Source of the DNA: Ochromonas danica
Lineage: Eukaryota; Sar; Chrysophyceae; Chromulinales; Chromulinaceae
Assembly (NCBI GenBank): GCA_015146655.1
Contig: VKHL01000155.1
Location: 1 to 64,000 of the forward strand
DNA: 64,000 nt
Reading direction: 5' to 3'
Below are positions 42,801-53,800 of this stretch, in pieces. A model generated the notes under the pieces. That model was not told the DNA's origin, made no database searches, and saw only the letters and a program-made list of their open reading frames with translations. Made by a program: the position numbers and the translations under genes. Position 1 is the first letter of the stretch. The number at the start of each line of letters is the position of its first letter.

Positions 42801-45020
42801 ATAACATCCATTTCAAATCCTAATAGATTATGTGAGGAGATGATATCTGGATCTTCTTGTTGTATTTTCATGAGAAAGGAACTTAATAACATTCGTTCAT
42901 TCATACAAAGTTGTAATGCAATTTCTTGATGTTTTGATACTTCAGATGTCAAATTATGTGGAAATGCTGCAGGATAATTAGGTCCACAACTTAATCCTAA
43001 TGGACGAATAAATGTAAATCTCTTCATATGTTGTGTTGACATTTCTGTCTCACCATCACCATCGACTTTACAATGTAATAAAGCAGATAATGCCACAATC
43101 TCATGTATATGAGTTGAAGGATTTACTACTGTCTTGAGACTAATACACATTGTAGTAAGCGGAGGATTAGGTGGAGCATCAGTAGGTGATAGTTTCGTAA
43201 CCAACTTAGGACTTTCAACTGTAAACTCCACTTTACACCAAGAGACATAGTCAGTATTAGGTCGTGGACGTTGAATCTTAATCCAACCAGGTCCTTGTAA
43301 TTGTCTTTTAAGTAAGAAGAGTTCAAGAGGACTTAGACCAGCACCAAAGATTCGTTCATATGTTTTACCTTCTTGACATTGTTGAAGTGAAGGTATACCA
43401 TATTTAGCAGAATAAACGACTTTCATATACTCTGTTTCTTCACGTGGAATATCTTCATATTCAAAGGCATAACGTCTTTTAACTGGTTTGCATCGAAAAG
43501 ATCGTCCTTCTTGCTTTGGAATAACTGCTGGAACAAGTAAATGAGAAAGCTCGTTATACACTTCAGCCATACCAACTCGTAATGGACTTCCATTCTCTTT
43601 AAACCGACCAGGTACTTGACGTGGTAAGACAAAGAGATTCCTCTCACAACCTTGTACCACGGCACAGGCAGAGACATAGTTCTTGATCTTTCCATCTGCC
43701 CCAGTGACTGGCACTCGACCAAAGAGATAGACTACACCATTGATCTCGGTCGCATCCATCCAAAACATCTTCACATAGGAATCTCCACCTTCTGTCTCAT
43801 TGTCTTGAATCCAAGATTTCGGATCAATTTTCTGGCCAACTTCCGTAGCCGTTGGTGCTTCATCATGGAAAGACAGTGTGGCACCTGTTCCCGTAGATTG
43901 TGCCAATAAAGGCTTGAGATCTTCCGCTGGGGTTTGTTGAGGTGTTTTCAAAGCAGCTGCTGCCGCGGCTAACTTGAGCGATTTAGATGTTTTGGTGAGT
44001 GAGAGCTTGGCAGGTTCTTCATGACTTGCTGTGGTGGGTGCAGATGGAGAAGGGACAGGTTCCGAGGATGATGGTCCTTCCAGAGAACTTGCTTTGGATT
44101 GTTTTGTTGATTGATGAATCTCATCAGATTGAGGAGAGTGAGGAAGAGGTTGAGTCTCCTCTACCCATGCTTGATTGTCTTCCGCTAAATCCATTCCTTC
44201 GTCCGAGTGGTCAAACGATTGACTTGGTGAGGATGAAGCGAAGGATCGACCTCCACCCAATCCCATCATTGATGGAGGAAGAGCAGGACGTTTAACACTT
44301 GGTAAAGGAGGACGACCAGGCAGAGGCAAACCTCCTGGGATAAGTGCTTTGACACCCAGTCGACTGCCTTCTACCTTCACACTTGCACCGCCTCCTCCAC
44401 CTAGCAAGGCGTCAATATCCAACATAGTCTGCGGAGCAGTAGTCTTAGAAGTAAGTTTTGGAGCATTCATTGTTCCAGGTTGAAGATGTCTCAACAGAGT
44501 GTTCTTGGGATTATAATCTTCAACTAAACGACGTGCTTTTTTAGCCATTTTGGCATCTTCAGCCTTGGCAGCCTCTTTTAATCGCTTCTTGACATCATAT
44601 CGATCTTCTCCAACACCAACAATTTCTTCACCATTGTCAACATAACCCAATCCCTCTATAATATTAAAACATCATGAAGGGGTAAGTCATACTATAAGAG
44701 AATAATTTAGCACAGGTTAGCTTACCATCATCTACAACAAAGTCTGCTGCTTTTCTACGTTCTTCTACAATATTAGAGTATTTCTCTTCATCCACGACAT
44801 CGTAGACATTGTCATCCTCATCAAACTAGTTCACAGACAACATCATCCCCACACAGAGAGGTTAGATGGGAAACATTGACAGTGAAATAAAATATGATGT
44901 GATATTAGTATGACTTACAGTGAGTTGATCAAGACGAGAGACACCTTGTCGAGCCTCTTTCAGACCTTCCAAACTAAATTTGGGCACTTTGACTCTTTTC
45001 TCTCTTTCCATGGATGACAT
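39872..45020 (-). CDS. POLA1: DNA polymerase alpha catalytic subunit
   Basis: Four exons on the minus strand: 45020..44919, 44825..44726, 44655..40206 and 40079..39872; phases agree, product 1619 residues. The N-terminal exons match the family start (GLKEARQG, VYDVVDEEKYSNIVEERR, FVVDDEGLGYVDNGEEI). B-family motifs follow: an exonuclease-like region without the catalytic acids, region II DFNSLYPSIIQEYNLCF (~905-920), region III LTANSMYGCLGF and region I YGDTDSV (~1107). C-terminal Cys pairs form the zinc modules that bind the B subunit. The enzyme works with primase to start leading and Okazaki strands in the nucleus. A Lys/Asp-rich linker between regions II and III (about 920-985) is an insertion. 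The gene diverges from the phosphatase-kinase gene over a 751-bp region with MluI-box/E2F-like motifs. Confidence 0.95.
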
Positions 45021-45771
45021 CAAAGAAATGATAAGATAATTAGGATCTTCTTTACTTCGGGGTTTTCTCAAAGAATAATTCGAATTGATTCACTAGAAAT
45101 ACAGGGTAGTTTATTTTCCACTAGTCTGAAGCTAATGAATCTTAATGTTAGTTTGCTTATCTATATCGGATTGATTCAAATCAAACCTGCTGCAGAGCAT
45201 AGACTAGACAGAGACAGAGACAGAGACAGAGCTTTTGCTTTCAAATTCAAATCAGAAAAACGCGCTTTGGCTGTGTGCATGTGTTTTTGGTTTTGGTTGG
45301 CGTTGGACGCAAGCAAGCCTTTCGTATTTCGGGATTTTCGTGACGATAAAACGCGTTTAACAAGTCGTTTTCCATGTGGTTTGTTGGATGAGCTGTTGAT
45401 TTTATCCCGAAAATCCCGAAATACGAAAAGCTGCTGCCTGTGTGTAACGCCAGCGGCAATACAGTGCAGCACACAGAGAGAGAGCAGGCCACCCCATTGC
45501 TGTCGCCTTTGACCCAATCGGAATCCAACCAAGACTTCGAACTACAATACCAATAGACTAGTCCATTCTACTTCTACTTCTTCATCTTACCTCCTCCTTA
45601 CTCACTATTCTTGCTTATGCTTTCTTACTTTGTCTTCTTCTAAAGTATTCTGAATCACACGATCATCACCACGATTACGACAACAACAACAACGATTATT
45701 ATTATTACCTTTCTATTTTTATTTCTTATTAAAATTGCAAATTTCTAAACGACCACCATTGGACTGGAAAA
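45021..45771. promoter_or_regulatory. Divergent POLA1 / phosphatase-kinase promoter region
   Basis: Contains ACGCGT (MluI cell-cycle box core) at 45351-45356 and ACGCGC at 45260-45265, together with tttcgggatt/aatcccgaaa elements that resemble E2F sites. The tttcgggatt elements form a 21-bp perfect inverted repeat (45320-45340 and 45408-45428). A (gagaca)n tract lies at about 45209-45230. Open frames on both strands here (45135-45530) follow from the symmetry and do not look coding. Confidence 0.55.
45320..45428. repeat. 21-bp inverted repeat with E2F-like half sites
   Basis: Arms tttcgtatttcgggattttc (45320-45339, plus g at 45340) and its reverse complement ending at 45428, with a 67-bp loop that holds the ACGCGT box. 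Could be a paired factor-binding site or a cruciform. Confidence 0.8.
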
Positions 45772-48700
45772 ATGGGATGTGGTGCTTCAAGTCAACGCGT
45801 TGCGGTTGACCCAGAAAATAAACCATCTCTTCCTCCTCCTCATGCAGTGAAAGCTGGTTTGCCTGATGGCAAGAGTCCCACTAGTGCGAACCATAATGCT
45901 TCAAAAACTGCCATCTCTATGGTCATTCCTTATCAAAAGAAAATCCTCAATGGGAAATCCTCTCTAATTCGATTAGATACTTCGGGTGATCTACGTCGTC
46001 TTCCTGTGACAGGGAAAGCCTATTCCATGGTATTACAATATTGTTATGTTTCACAACGTGGTTACTATCCTACCTCATTAGGAAAAGCAAACCAAGATAG
46101 TTATCTCGTTTGTGAATCTGTCTTAGGGGATTCATCATGTAATTTCTTTGGTATCTTTGATGGACATGGTGAATTTGGTGATTTGTGTTCACATTATGCT
46201 GCTGAATTTCTATGTGATAACCTGGTAAATGAGATTTCAGCACTTGGTGGATTAGATTGTTTAGATGGTCCAAAGATGACAGATATAGTATCAAAAGCAC
46301 ATCTTGTCACTAATCTGGGAATGGAAAAGTCTTCAATTGATGATTCCTTGTCTGGAACTACTTCCATTACAATCTTACAAAAGGGAGATAAGCTCATTGT
46401 CTCTAATGTAGGTGATTCTCGTGCTATTATTGCCTCAGAAAAAGAAGGGAAATTACAATTTTCTCCACTTTCTTCTGATCAAACACCTTATCGTAAAGAT
46501 GAGCGAGAAAGATTGAAAAAATCAGGTGCTACCATTATGACAATGGATCAAATTGAAGGAAATGAACCTATCCATGAGAACTATTGTACTGATTTAGGTC
46601 AAGAGATTGATGAAGGCGGTGATCCACCACGTGTATGGGACAAGACGTTAGAACGTCCTGGATGTGCCTTTTCTCGATCTTTTGGAGATCGTGTTGCTAA
46701 AGAAGTTGGTGTCTCAGCAGAACCAGAGATTTTAGAATGGAATATTACTCCAGAAGATCGTTTTGCTGTTATTGCCTCTGATGGTGTCTTTGAATTTATT
46801 ACATCACAAGCTGTAGTGAATATGATTCAGAAATATCCTAACAAATTAGAAGCAGCAAAACAAGTAGTTGCTGAAGCATATCGTTTATGGTTAACCTTTG
46901 ATGATCGAACAGATGATATTACTATTATTATCATAACTTTTGAAAATGTTAAAGAACAACAAGTACCATCTAAGATGAAGAAACCGGAATTATCTCGTGG
47001 TATGTCTCGTGCTTTAAGTTCTGATAATCTACTTCGCAATAGTCGTCCTGTTCGTAAGGTTATGTCTCGTGCTAAACGTAAGGATATTGCTGAGAATTGG
47101 TCAAAAGAAGAAATGGCACAGATTGACTTTGATAAGTTACCTAATACTAAGACAGAAGAGGATATTGCACGTTTATCCAATATGCTTGGGAAAAGTTTTA
47201 TGTTTGAGTCTTTATCCCCTATACAAAAAGATCATATCTTTAAAGTAATGGAAGGGAAAGATGTTAAAGCAGGTGATGTTGTTATTAAAGAAGGTGATCA
47301 AGGTGATGATATGTATATTGTAGATCGTGGACAATTCCTTGTCTATAAGAAAGATGAACAAGGAATTGATCAACAGATCTTTGCTTATTCTGAAGAAGGT
47401 GCAGCCTTTGGTGAACTTAGTCTAATGTATGGTAAACCACGTGCTGCAAGTGTGGTTGCTAAAACAGATGGTAAACTATGGAGTCTTGGTAGAGCAGCTT
47501 TCCGTGCTGTGATGATGAGAGGCAAGGCTGAAGGTCTACTTGAAATCTATCAAACAATCCCTGTCTTAGCAGATCAATCTATCCCAGCACTTCATCGTCT
47601 TTGTCTATCATCTAAAGAATTACATTTCGAAAAAGGTGATATTGTTATTTCAACTGAAAACTCATCAAAGACTACTTGGGAGATTTGTATTATTCTTACA
47701 GGTGTTTTGAAATTAGTACCTAAAGATAGTAGTAAGAAACGACAATTACGAGCTGAGTTAGCCTATTTCTCTATGGCAGAGATTGGTACTGTCTTTCAAT
47801 CTGCTATTGCAGAGAGTAATCTACGAATATCTTGTATTTCTCGTGAGATATGGATGGAGACAGTTGGATTAGAAGGTGATGCTACAATGAAAACTGAACT
47901 TGCTAAATCAAAATCAAAAGGTGTACGTCTTAAACCTATTTTATCTCCTTTTGCTATGGAAGATAATATACGATTAGAGAAAATGGATATTGAAAACTTC
48001 CGCTTGGATCATCCTATTACCTTTATTGCAGATTATGGTTTTTTTGCATGTTTTGATGATGATTTAGCTGATCGTTCTTGTACCATGAAAGTCTATTCGA
48101 AAAGTAAAGTACATCATCATCGTATGGAAAAGGGTATTCTAACAGATCGTAATATACTAGCTGTCTTAAATAAGACAGATAAAGTACCTGATCGAGTTGG
48201 CTTTCCTATCATAATGTCAACTTTTGTAAATGAAAAATGGGCTTATGTAGCTATTCGTGATCACTTTGTTAGTGATTTGGGTATGGCCATTAGTAGCCAA
48301 GCATTAAGTGAAGAGAGCAAACCTTATCATATGGCTTGTCTTTATAGTGCTCTGAGTAAGATTCATGATTTAGGATTGATTCATCGATTCATTAATATTA
48401 ACTCTTGTTTTATTACTAACTCGGGAACTCTTAAGGTTAGTTAGTTTACAATGAATGTATTGTTGTTGCTGTTGTCTCTTATGTTATTGTGCTTTGCTTT
48501 GCTATTTAGTTAACCGACTTTCGCTTTGCTAAGCGTATGGATGGAGCATATTGCTTTACAATCTGTGGTGATCCTTTATATTTTGCACCAGAACTAGTGA
48601 TTCAACAAGGTTATGATTATGCAGCAGATCTGTGGGCTTTTGGAATCACATTATATGAACTTCATGAAGGTTGCTCACCTTTTGGAAATAATGAAACAGA

Positions 48701-49088
48701 AGAAACAAAGATCTTCCGTGCTATATCTAGTTTTAGTGGTGCTTCTAATTTGAAATTCAATAAATCTTCGGAGAAAGCTCGTGATCTGATTCTTCGTCTT
48801 TTGAAATTCTCACCAGAACAACGCTGTGGTTATAAAGATCCTCAACAAATGAAGAGATCTTCCTATTTTGAAGGTAAATCTCTTTTCATCCTCTTTTTGT
48901 AACATATTAATGGTATAATTCAATGTAATGTTGTTGTTGCTGTTGTTGTTGCTGTAGGGATTGATTGGTCTAATTTGAGTAAACACACGGGTTATCCCAT
49001 TGATATTCAACCTTCTATTGAGCTACGAGGTATAATGGATGACAATTCCGCACAACCTTTCTCTTCATCTATGTTCGACAAGTTCTAA
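45772..49088 (+). CDS. PP2C phosphatase - cNMP-binding - AGC kinase-like (pseudokinase) fusion
   Basis: Three exons, 45772..48435, 48510..48873 and 48958..49088; product 1052 residues. The MGCGASS start is an N-myristoylation and palmitoylation signal, so membrane-attached. PP2C (PPM) domain about 80-400 with all metal-site motifs: GIFDGHGEFGD, NVGDSRAI, FSRSFGD, VIASDGVFEF and TDDITIII. First cNMP-binding domain about 485-590 (GDVVIKEGDQGDDMYIVD; GELSLMYGKPRAASVVA with the phosphate-binding Arg); a second, degenerate one about 620-720. The AGC-kinase-like domain at about 770-1010 has lost key residues: HRD is HRF (~871) and DFG is DFR (891-893); the ATP lysine (MKVYSK) is kept. It ends in the AGC pattern FEGIDWSNL. 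PP2C-PKG fusions are known in stramenopiles, alveolates and green algae. Likely role: cGMP- or cAMP-controlled dephosphorylation with the kinase part as a scaffold. Confidence 0.92.
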
Positions 49089-49873
49089 AACTGATTGATG
49101 ATCCGTCATTAGATTATGACGATTCTGATAATGTAATGTGAGGTAGTATAAATATAAATTATTTGTTTTGCGTGTCTAGTGGTCTCAGTGCTTAGTTGGA
49201 AGAAGTGTTCTTTACCTTTCTATTGGCCGAATTGAGGCAGTACTTGCATGTATGATGTCCTTGGCTTGATGTGAGCCACACGGTGTTATCTACTACTTTC
49301 CTTCTCCTTCTAGGTGGTTGTGATGAAATGTGAAGGACTGATTGGCTAGCCATGCTATTCTTCTGTACCTTCCCTTCTCCTTTGCTTTGTCCCTTCTCAC
49401 ATTCCTTATTTCGGTGCATTTTGAAGTCTTTATTCTTCCTGTGTTAGTCCTTACCTCTCCTCTGCTCTTCTCTCTCTCACTGTCTCTGTCCCTATATCAT
49501 CATCACCATTGAGAACGATGCCTTCTATGATTAGAAATGCAAATACTCCCCCAACCACCCCCTCTCCCACCAGTATCATATGTCGTCGTCTCCTTTGTTG
49601 TTGTTGTTTGTTTGCTTGCTTCTAACGCTAAAAGATATCTGGTGTCTCCTTCTCAAACTTTCTCTCTTCCATCACATCAACACCAAACCATCATGACACA
49701 AGACTTTAACCTTATCTAGATCATTCCCTCCACCCCATAGGGCTACACAAACTACTCTAACAAGGTCTAGCTACTTTACCCTTGCTAACTACGTCATCCA
49801 CAGCATCACACACAACATGATCAGGTTAAGCTTGTCCATCCTCTCCTTCTCTTTCTCTCTCAGACTAGCAGGT
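49089..49873. other. Convergent intergenic region
   Basis: Between the phosphatase-kinase and mS38 genes. A minus frame at 49192-49419 has a HTCKYC motif and a possible donor, but no recognisable family and no convincing downstream exon. Treated as non-coding. Confidence 0.4.
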
Positions 49874-50227
49874 TTAAGAGGCACGAGACGCCTTGGTATT
49901 CATTCTTCTGTCCTTACTTCTCTTCCTCAACTTGTGCTTGTTCATCTTTGTTCTTCTCCTTTTCATGGTACTAATTTGACGTCCAGTTAATGAAACCATC
50001 CTTGACGAAGAAGTAGCAGTAGGTAGCATGTTCTTGGTAGTCAGAGAAGACTTGGACAAGATCGTGTAACCCTTGGAGGACATGAGCTGATAGCAAGGCT
50101 TGATTAAGACAGTCTTCTTCATCATTTGACAAGGAGCCATGATAGAGACAGATCGAGAAAGTGCTAGCATACCACTACCCACTAGAGATGATCTCAACAG
50201 AGTTGGACGCAACGACATCATCATCAT
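49874..50227 (-). CDS. Mitochondrial ribosomal protein mS38 (AURKAIP1/Cox24-type)
   Basis: Intronless, 117 residues. The C-terminus is strongly basic: MKRRRTKMNKHKLRKRSKDR, matching the mS38 signature (K-R-R-x-K-M-x-K-H-K-x-x-K-R). This short domain is shared by animal AURKAIP1, yeast Cox24/Qri5 and bacterial-like bTHX-type peptides and sits in the small mitoribosomal subunit near helix 44. The N-terminus (SLRPTLLRSSLVGSGMLALS) is basic, Ser-rich and lacks acids, a good mitochondrial presequence. Four consecutive Met codons start the frame, so the exact start is uncertain. Confidence 0.85.
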   Translation of the reverse strand: MMMMSLRPTLLRSSLVGSGMLALSRSVSIMAPCQMMKKTVLIKPCYQLMSSKGYTILSKSSLTTKNMLPTATSSSRMVSLTGRQISTMKRRRTKMNKHKLRKRSKDRRMNTKASRAS

Positions 50228-50888
50228 TATGACTTCTAATTAACTATTGTTAATATTTAATATTATTATTGTTGTACTTCTTCTTATCTATTTAAGAATA
50301 AAAATTCAACTAGAGAGAGAGAGAGAGAATAAGAAATTTCTTTCTTACTTTCTTCTTTCTTCTGCTTTCTTTCTCTAGAGAAGGAATTTAATCAATTCTC
50401 TTCTTCTTCTTCACTGCAAAGCAGCAGCACAGCAGGCCAAACAACACCAAACAGAGGCTGACTGACTGACTGACCGCTCCCTCTGCCTGCCCTTGTTAAG
50501 TTAACTAGTGAAAGTTTGGGAGTTTAGACTCTTGGACTCCATGCCAGATGAAAGAAATCGAGTGAATCAATCGAAAGAATTTTCTTACTATTCTTTTTGG
50601 TGACTTGGACTTAAGAGGGTAATCTCAAAGGGACTAATGTGTTGTAAAAGCTGTTGTTGTTGTTGTCTTGAGGCACAGAAGACTATAATGCCTGTCAAAC
50701 ATACAAAGAAAACATGAATCGTGGTACAATAGGTCTCTTAAAAAAGGCGGATATTCAACAGTTCGTTAGATCGGTGGACACTCTTTTGTATGTGTAGAGA
50801 TCTATTGGATATGTCAGTGTAAAGAACGTTATTCATGAGACCAGGTGGTGACAATTAATTGTTGGTATATTTCCATCACTTAGTAGAT
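50228..50888. other. Intergenic region
   Basis: About 660 bp upstream of mS38 and downstream of the ZNFX1-like gene. It has a (ga)n tract (50314-50328), CT-rich tracts and a (ctga)n tract (50457-50473). No gene seen. Confidence 0.5.
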
Positions 50889-53800
50889 TTAATTGAAGGC
50901 ATTCATATTGATTTCCAAGTCTTGAAGGTCTCTCCGAAGCTTATCCAGTAGCTTTCTCTTGATGGAGGGTGGCTTGTCTTTCATCAGATCCTTCAGTGCT
51001 TGTATTCTTCGTTGATTACAGGCGCGCTTCCACAATACTTTATCACCCCAAACATCGCCATTGCCAACATTGCAGTGTACCACATGTGCATGCATGTCAT
51101 AAGTACCCCACTTAAAGCACCAGGCACATATATGACAATTGCAATGAACGCAAGTCAGAGCAAAGCAACCGACAAAGTCGTCAAATGCAATATTGCATCG
51201 GGGGTTCGGACAACGAAGATTGAGTATGTTGTCCGCTACTTCCTTGTAGAGAAAATACACTTGTGCATCTTCTTCGTTCATGGCCTTTATCCTCTCAAGT
51301 TCCGCCTTAAATTCCTCCTGTTGTTGCCGAACAACCTCTTTCACCTCTTTATTAACCTTTGCGGAAGCCTGCAGATCCATCAAACCTTCTGCTATATACT
51401 CTGGAGCAATACGAGCAATTCGCATGATATTGTAAGGAATATGACATTCAGGACAGAGGAGTCGCCCATCCTCGCTGACTGATTTAGCCTCATTGTCTAG
51501 TTTCTTGGCATTTTCCAAATAATTTCCAAAGCAGTCATCATCCTTCTCCCAACAGATGAAATGGCCCTGATCACAAATAGCTCCGCATGTATTATCACAC
51601 GGCTGTCTGATGAGACAGATCGAACATTCGTTCTCTAGTTCCAATTCAATAACATTCAGCGGAATAACACAATCTGATTTCCAAATGATCATCTCCCCAG
51701 TCAACTTGTCATTTTCTCTAACTACAACGCAATCATATCCTTTGCTACGGTATAGTTCTTTGGTTTCAGCAGCAATTGACACTTTGGAAATATCTTGTTG
51801 TTGTCTTTTTGGATCCACGATCAAAAATGGATTAACTTTGTCTAACTTATGAGCTGTGAATACCATGGCGAGGCATAATTTTATCTTTTTCTTCGCGGTA
51901 AACAATCTCCCCATTGCATCATCTACAGCAAACCTTTGAACTGAAATTCCATTTCCATAAGAGGTAACTGAAGGCTTTAAAACGTCTTCTACTTGGCTAT
52001 TATCATCGCACATGGGCAAGTAAACCAATTCATAGTTCTCAGGATCTGCTGCCGACTTTGGCCAAGGTATCACATTATCTTTCGAACAAGGCTCTGTTTG
52101 TACTATTTCCAGATGATGGATAATATTTTGGATGATGATATCTTGAGCTGTGTGGTGGGGAGACATATCTGCTAATGTGACACTCACATTTGATTTTTCC
52201 ACATAACCTTTCTGTCGTAATTCATTTTCATGCATTTTGCATTTGTTTAGCATAATTCCTCGAAGATGATGTTCATCAATCTTCTCATTTCCTATCATTG
52301 TGGTCCATCTATTAATGGCACACTGTGCACAGCGTTTATTATATCCATTTTCATTATCGTGAAATCTCCGTGGATCTTCGCTCCCATCTGCCTTGCATTG
52401 CCACTCCACAATATGTCCACATGCTAAGGTATCCTTAACAATCTCACCGCAAACTACGACTAGTTCGTTGCATGGAGCTTTAGCAACATTAATCTTGCAT
52501 ACTGAACATTTTCTTGGCACCGATGAGGTACATATGAATTTCTCTTGACGTCTACAAGGCCAGTCATGAACGTTACCACAGTCTGGACATTTGACTTGAA
52601 CTATTTCTTGACACTCAATGGTTTGAGGTTCAGAGAAAGCTTTGTGGCACTTGACTTTTCCTGTGTGACCACAAGAATTGAAGCATACTGTGGTCAACTG
52701 CTCGCATGGGGGAAGAAGATTGAGTATGGAAGCTGGTATAGTTGGTCTTTGGAAATCTTCGAATGGATAGAAGAGTAGCTGCTCTTCAACCTGCCCTATC
52801 GTAATAGTCGTCAATGGCTTTTCAGAAATATCCTCCCAAGGCTGCCATTCACACAATTCTTCCACGTTACAACAATTAATGGTTAGCATATGGTGGCAAA
52901 GTGGACTTTTCATTGGCACTTTCTCTTTACAGGGCGGTTCTCGTCCGTCTAGGCCAATTGTCCAACCGAAGGCTTCGTCACATTTTACTGCTTTGCGTAA
53001 ATGTCCGCAACTCATTATAAAGTCCACTTTCTCTTCACAGTGTGGAGCTTCAAGGCATGGCTCACAATAGATTTGATTGCTATACACTTGTCCATTTGTA
53101 TCACACAGTCTTTTATTTCTGTCCGTGGGTGTTCGAGGTTGCGAGCAAACCTTCTTTTGATAGCATTGGATTGGGACATCATGGCCACAACGATAAAGCT
53201 GTTCAGTAACAACGTCTTCACAACGTTGATGGGGTAAAGCAAGAAAGTTCTGCAACTCGATGCATGTTCGTAGTATTTTTTGATGATTGCATTCCCTAAA
53301 ACGAATAATTTCATCCACAATTTCAGTACATTGAGCAGCAATTGGTTTCCCATTTTCATGGCATGGTCTCTTGATCTTATGTCCGCAAGAACGAATCTGT
53401 TCGATAATGGTTCGGCACTTTGGCAATAACTTCTGACCTAAAATATGTTGGATTACTTCCATACAAGAGAACTTCTCAATGTGATGGTCGTTGCATCGTC
53501 GTTTAAGTTGTATCTTTCCCTTGCATTTTGCTCCCATTAATAAGGCAGTATAAGGTAGCAACTTGATCTTCATATCATTCAAGTCTTCTTCTCTGCGGAA
53601 GCTTTCATTGGTAAAGGCGGTGTTGTAGTTGATAAGTTCGCTGAGTTTATTCAAGGATTGCGCTTCATGGCACTTCATGACTATATTTGACCCACACAAT
53701 GGACAGCACAATTTGAATTTCTCAACACATTTTAATTCTCGTTTAGAATTTATGACATCATAAGCATCACAGCACATCATCTGCATGGAGTGAGAGCAAG

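Noticed and set aside
45135-45532. Overlapping open frames on both strands between POLA1 and the phosphatase-kinase gene
   Set aside because: They arise from the symmetric promoter element and gagaca repeats; neither shows a domain.
49192-49419. Small minus frame with HTCKYC
   Set aside because: A zinc-ribbon-like pair is present, but no second Cys pair and no clear next exon; it would also overlap the 3' end of the neighbouring gene.
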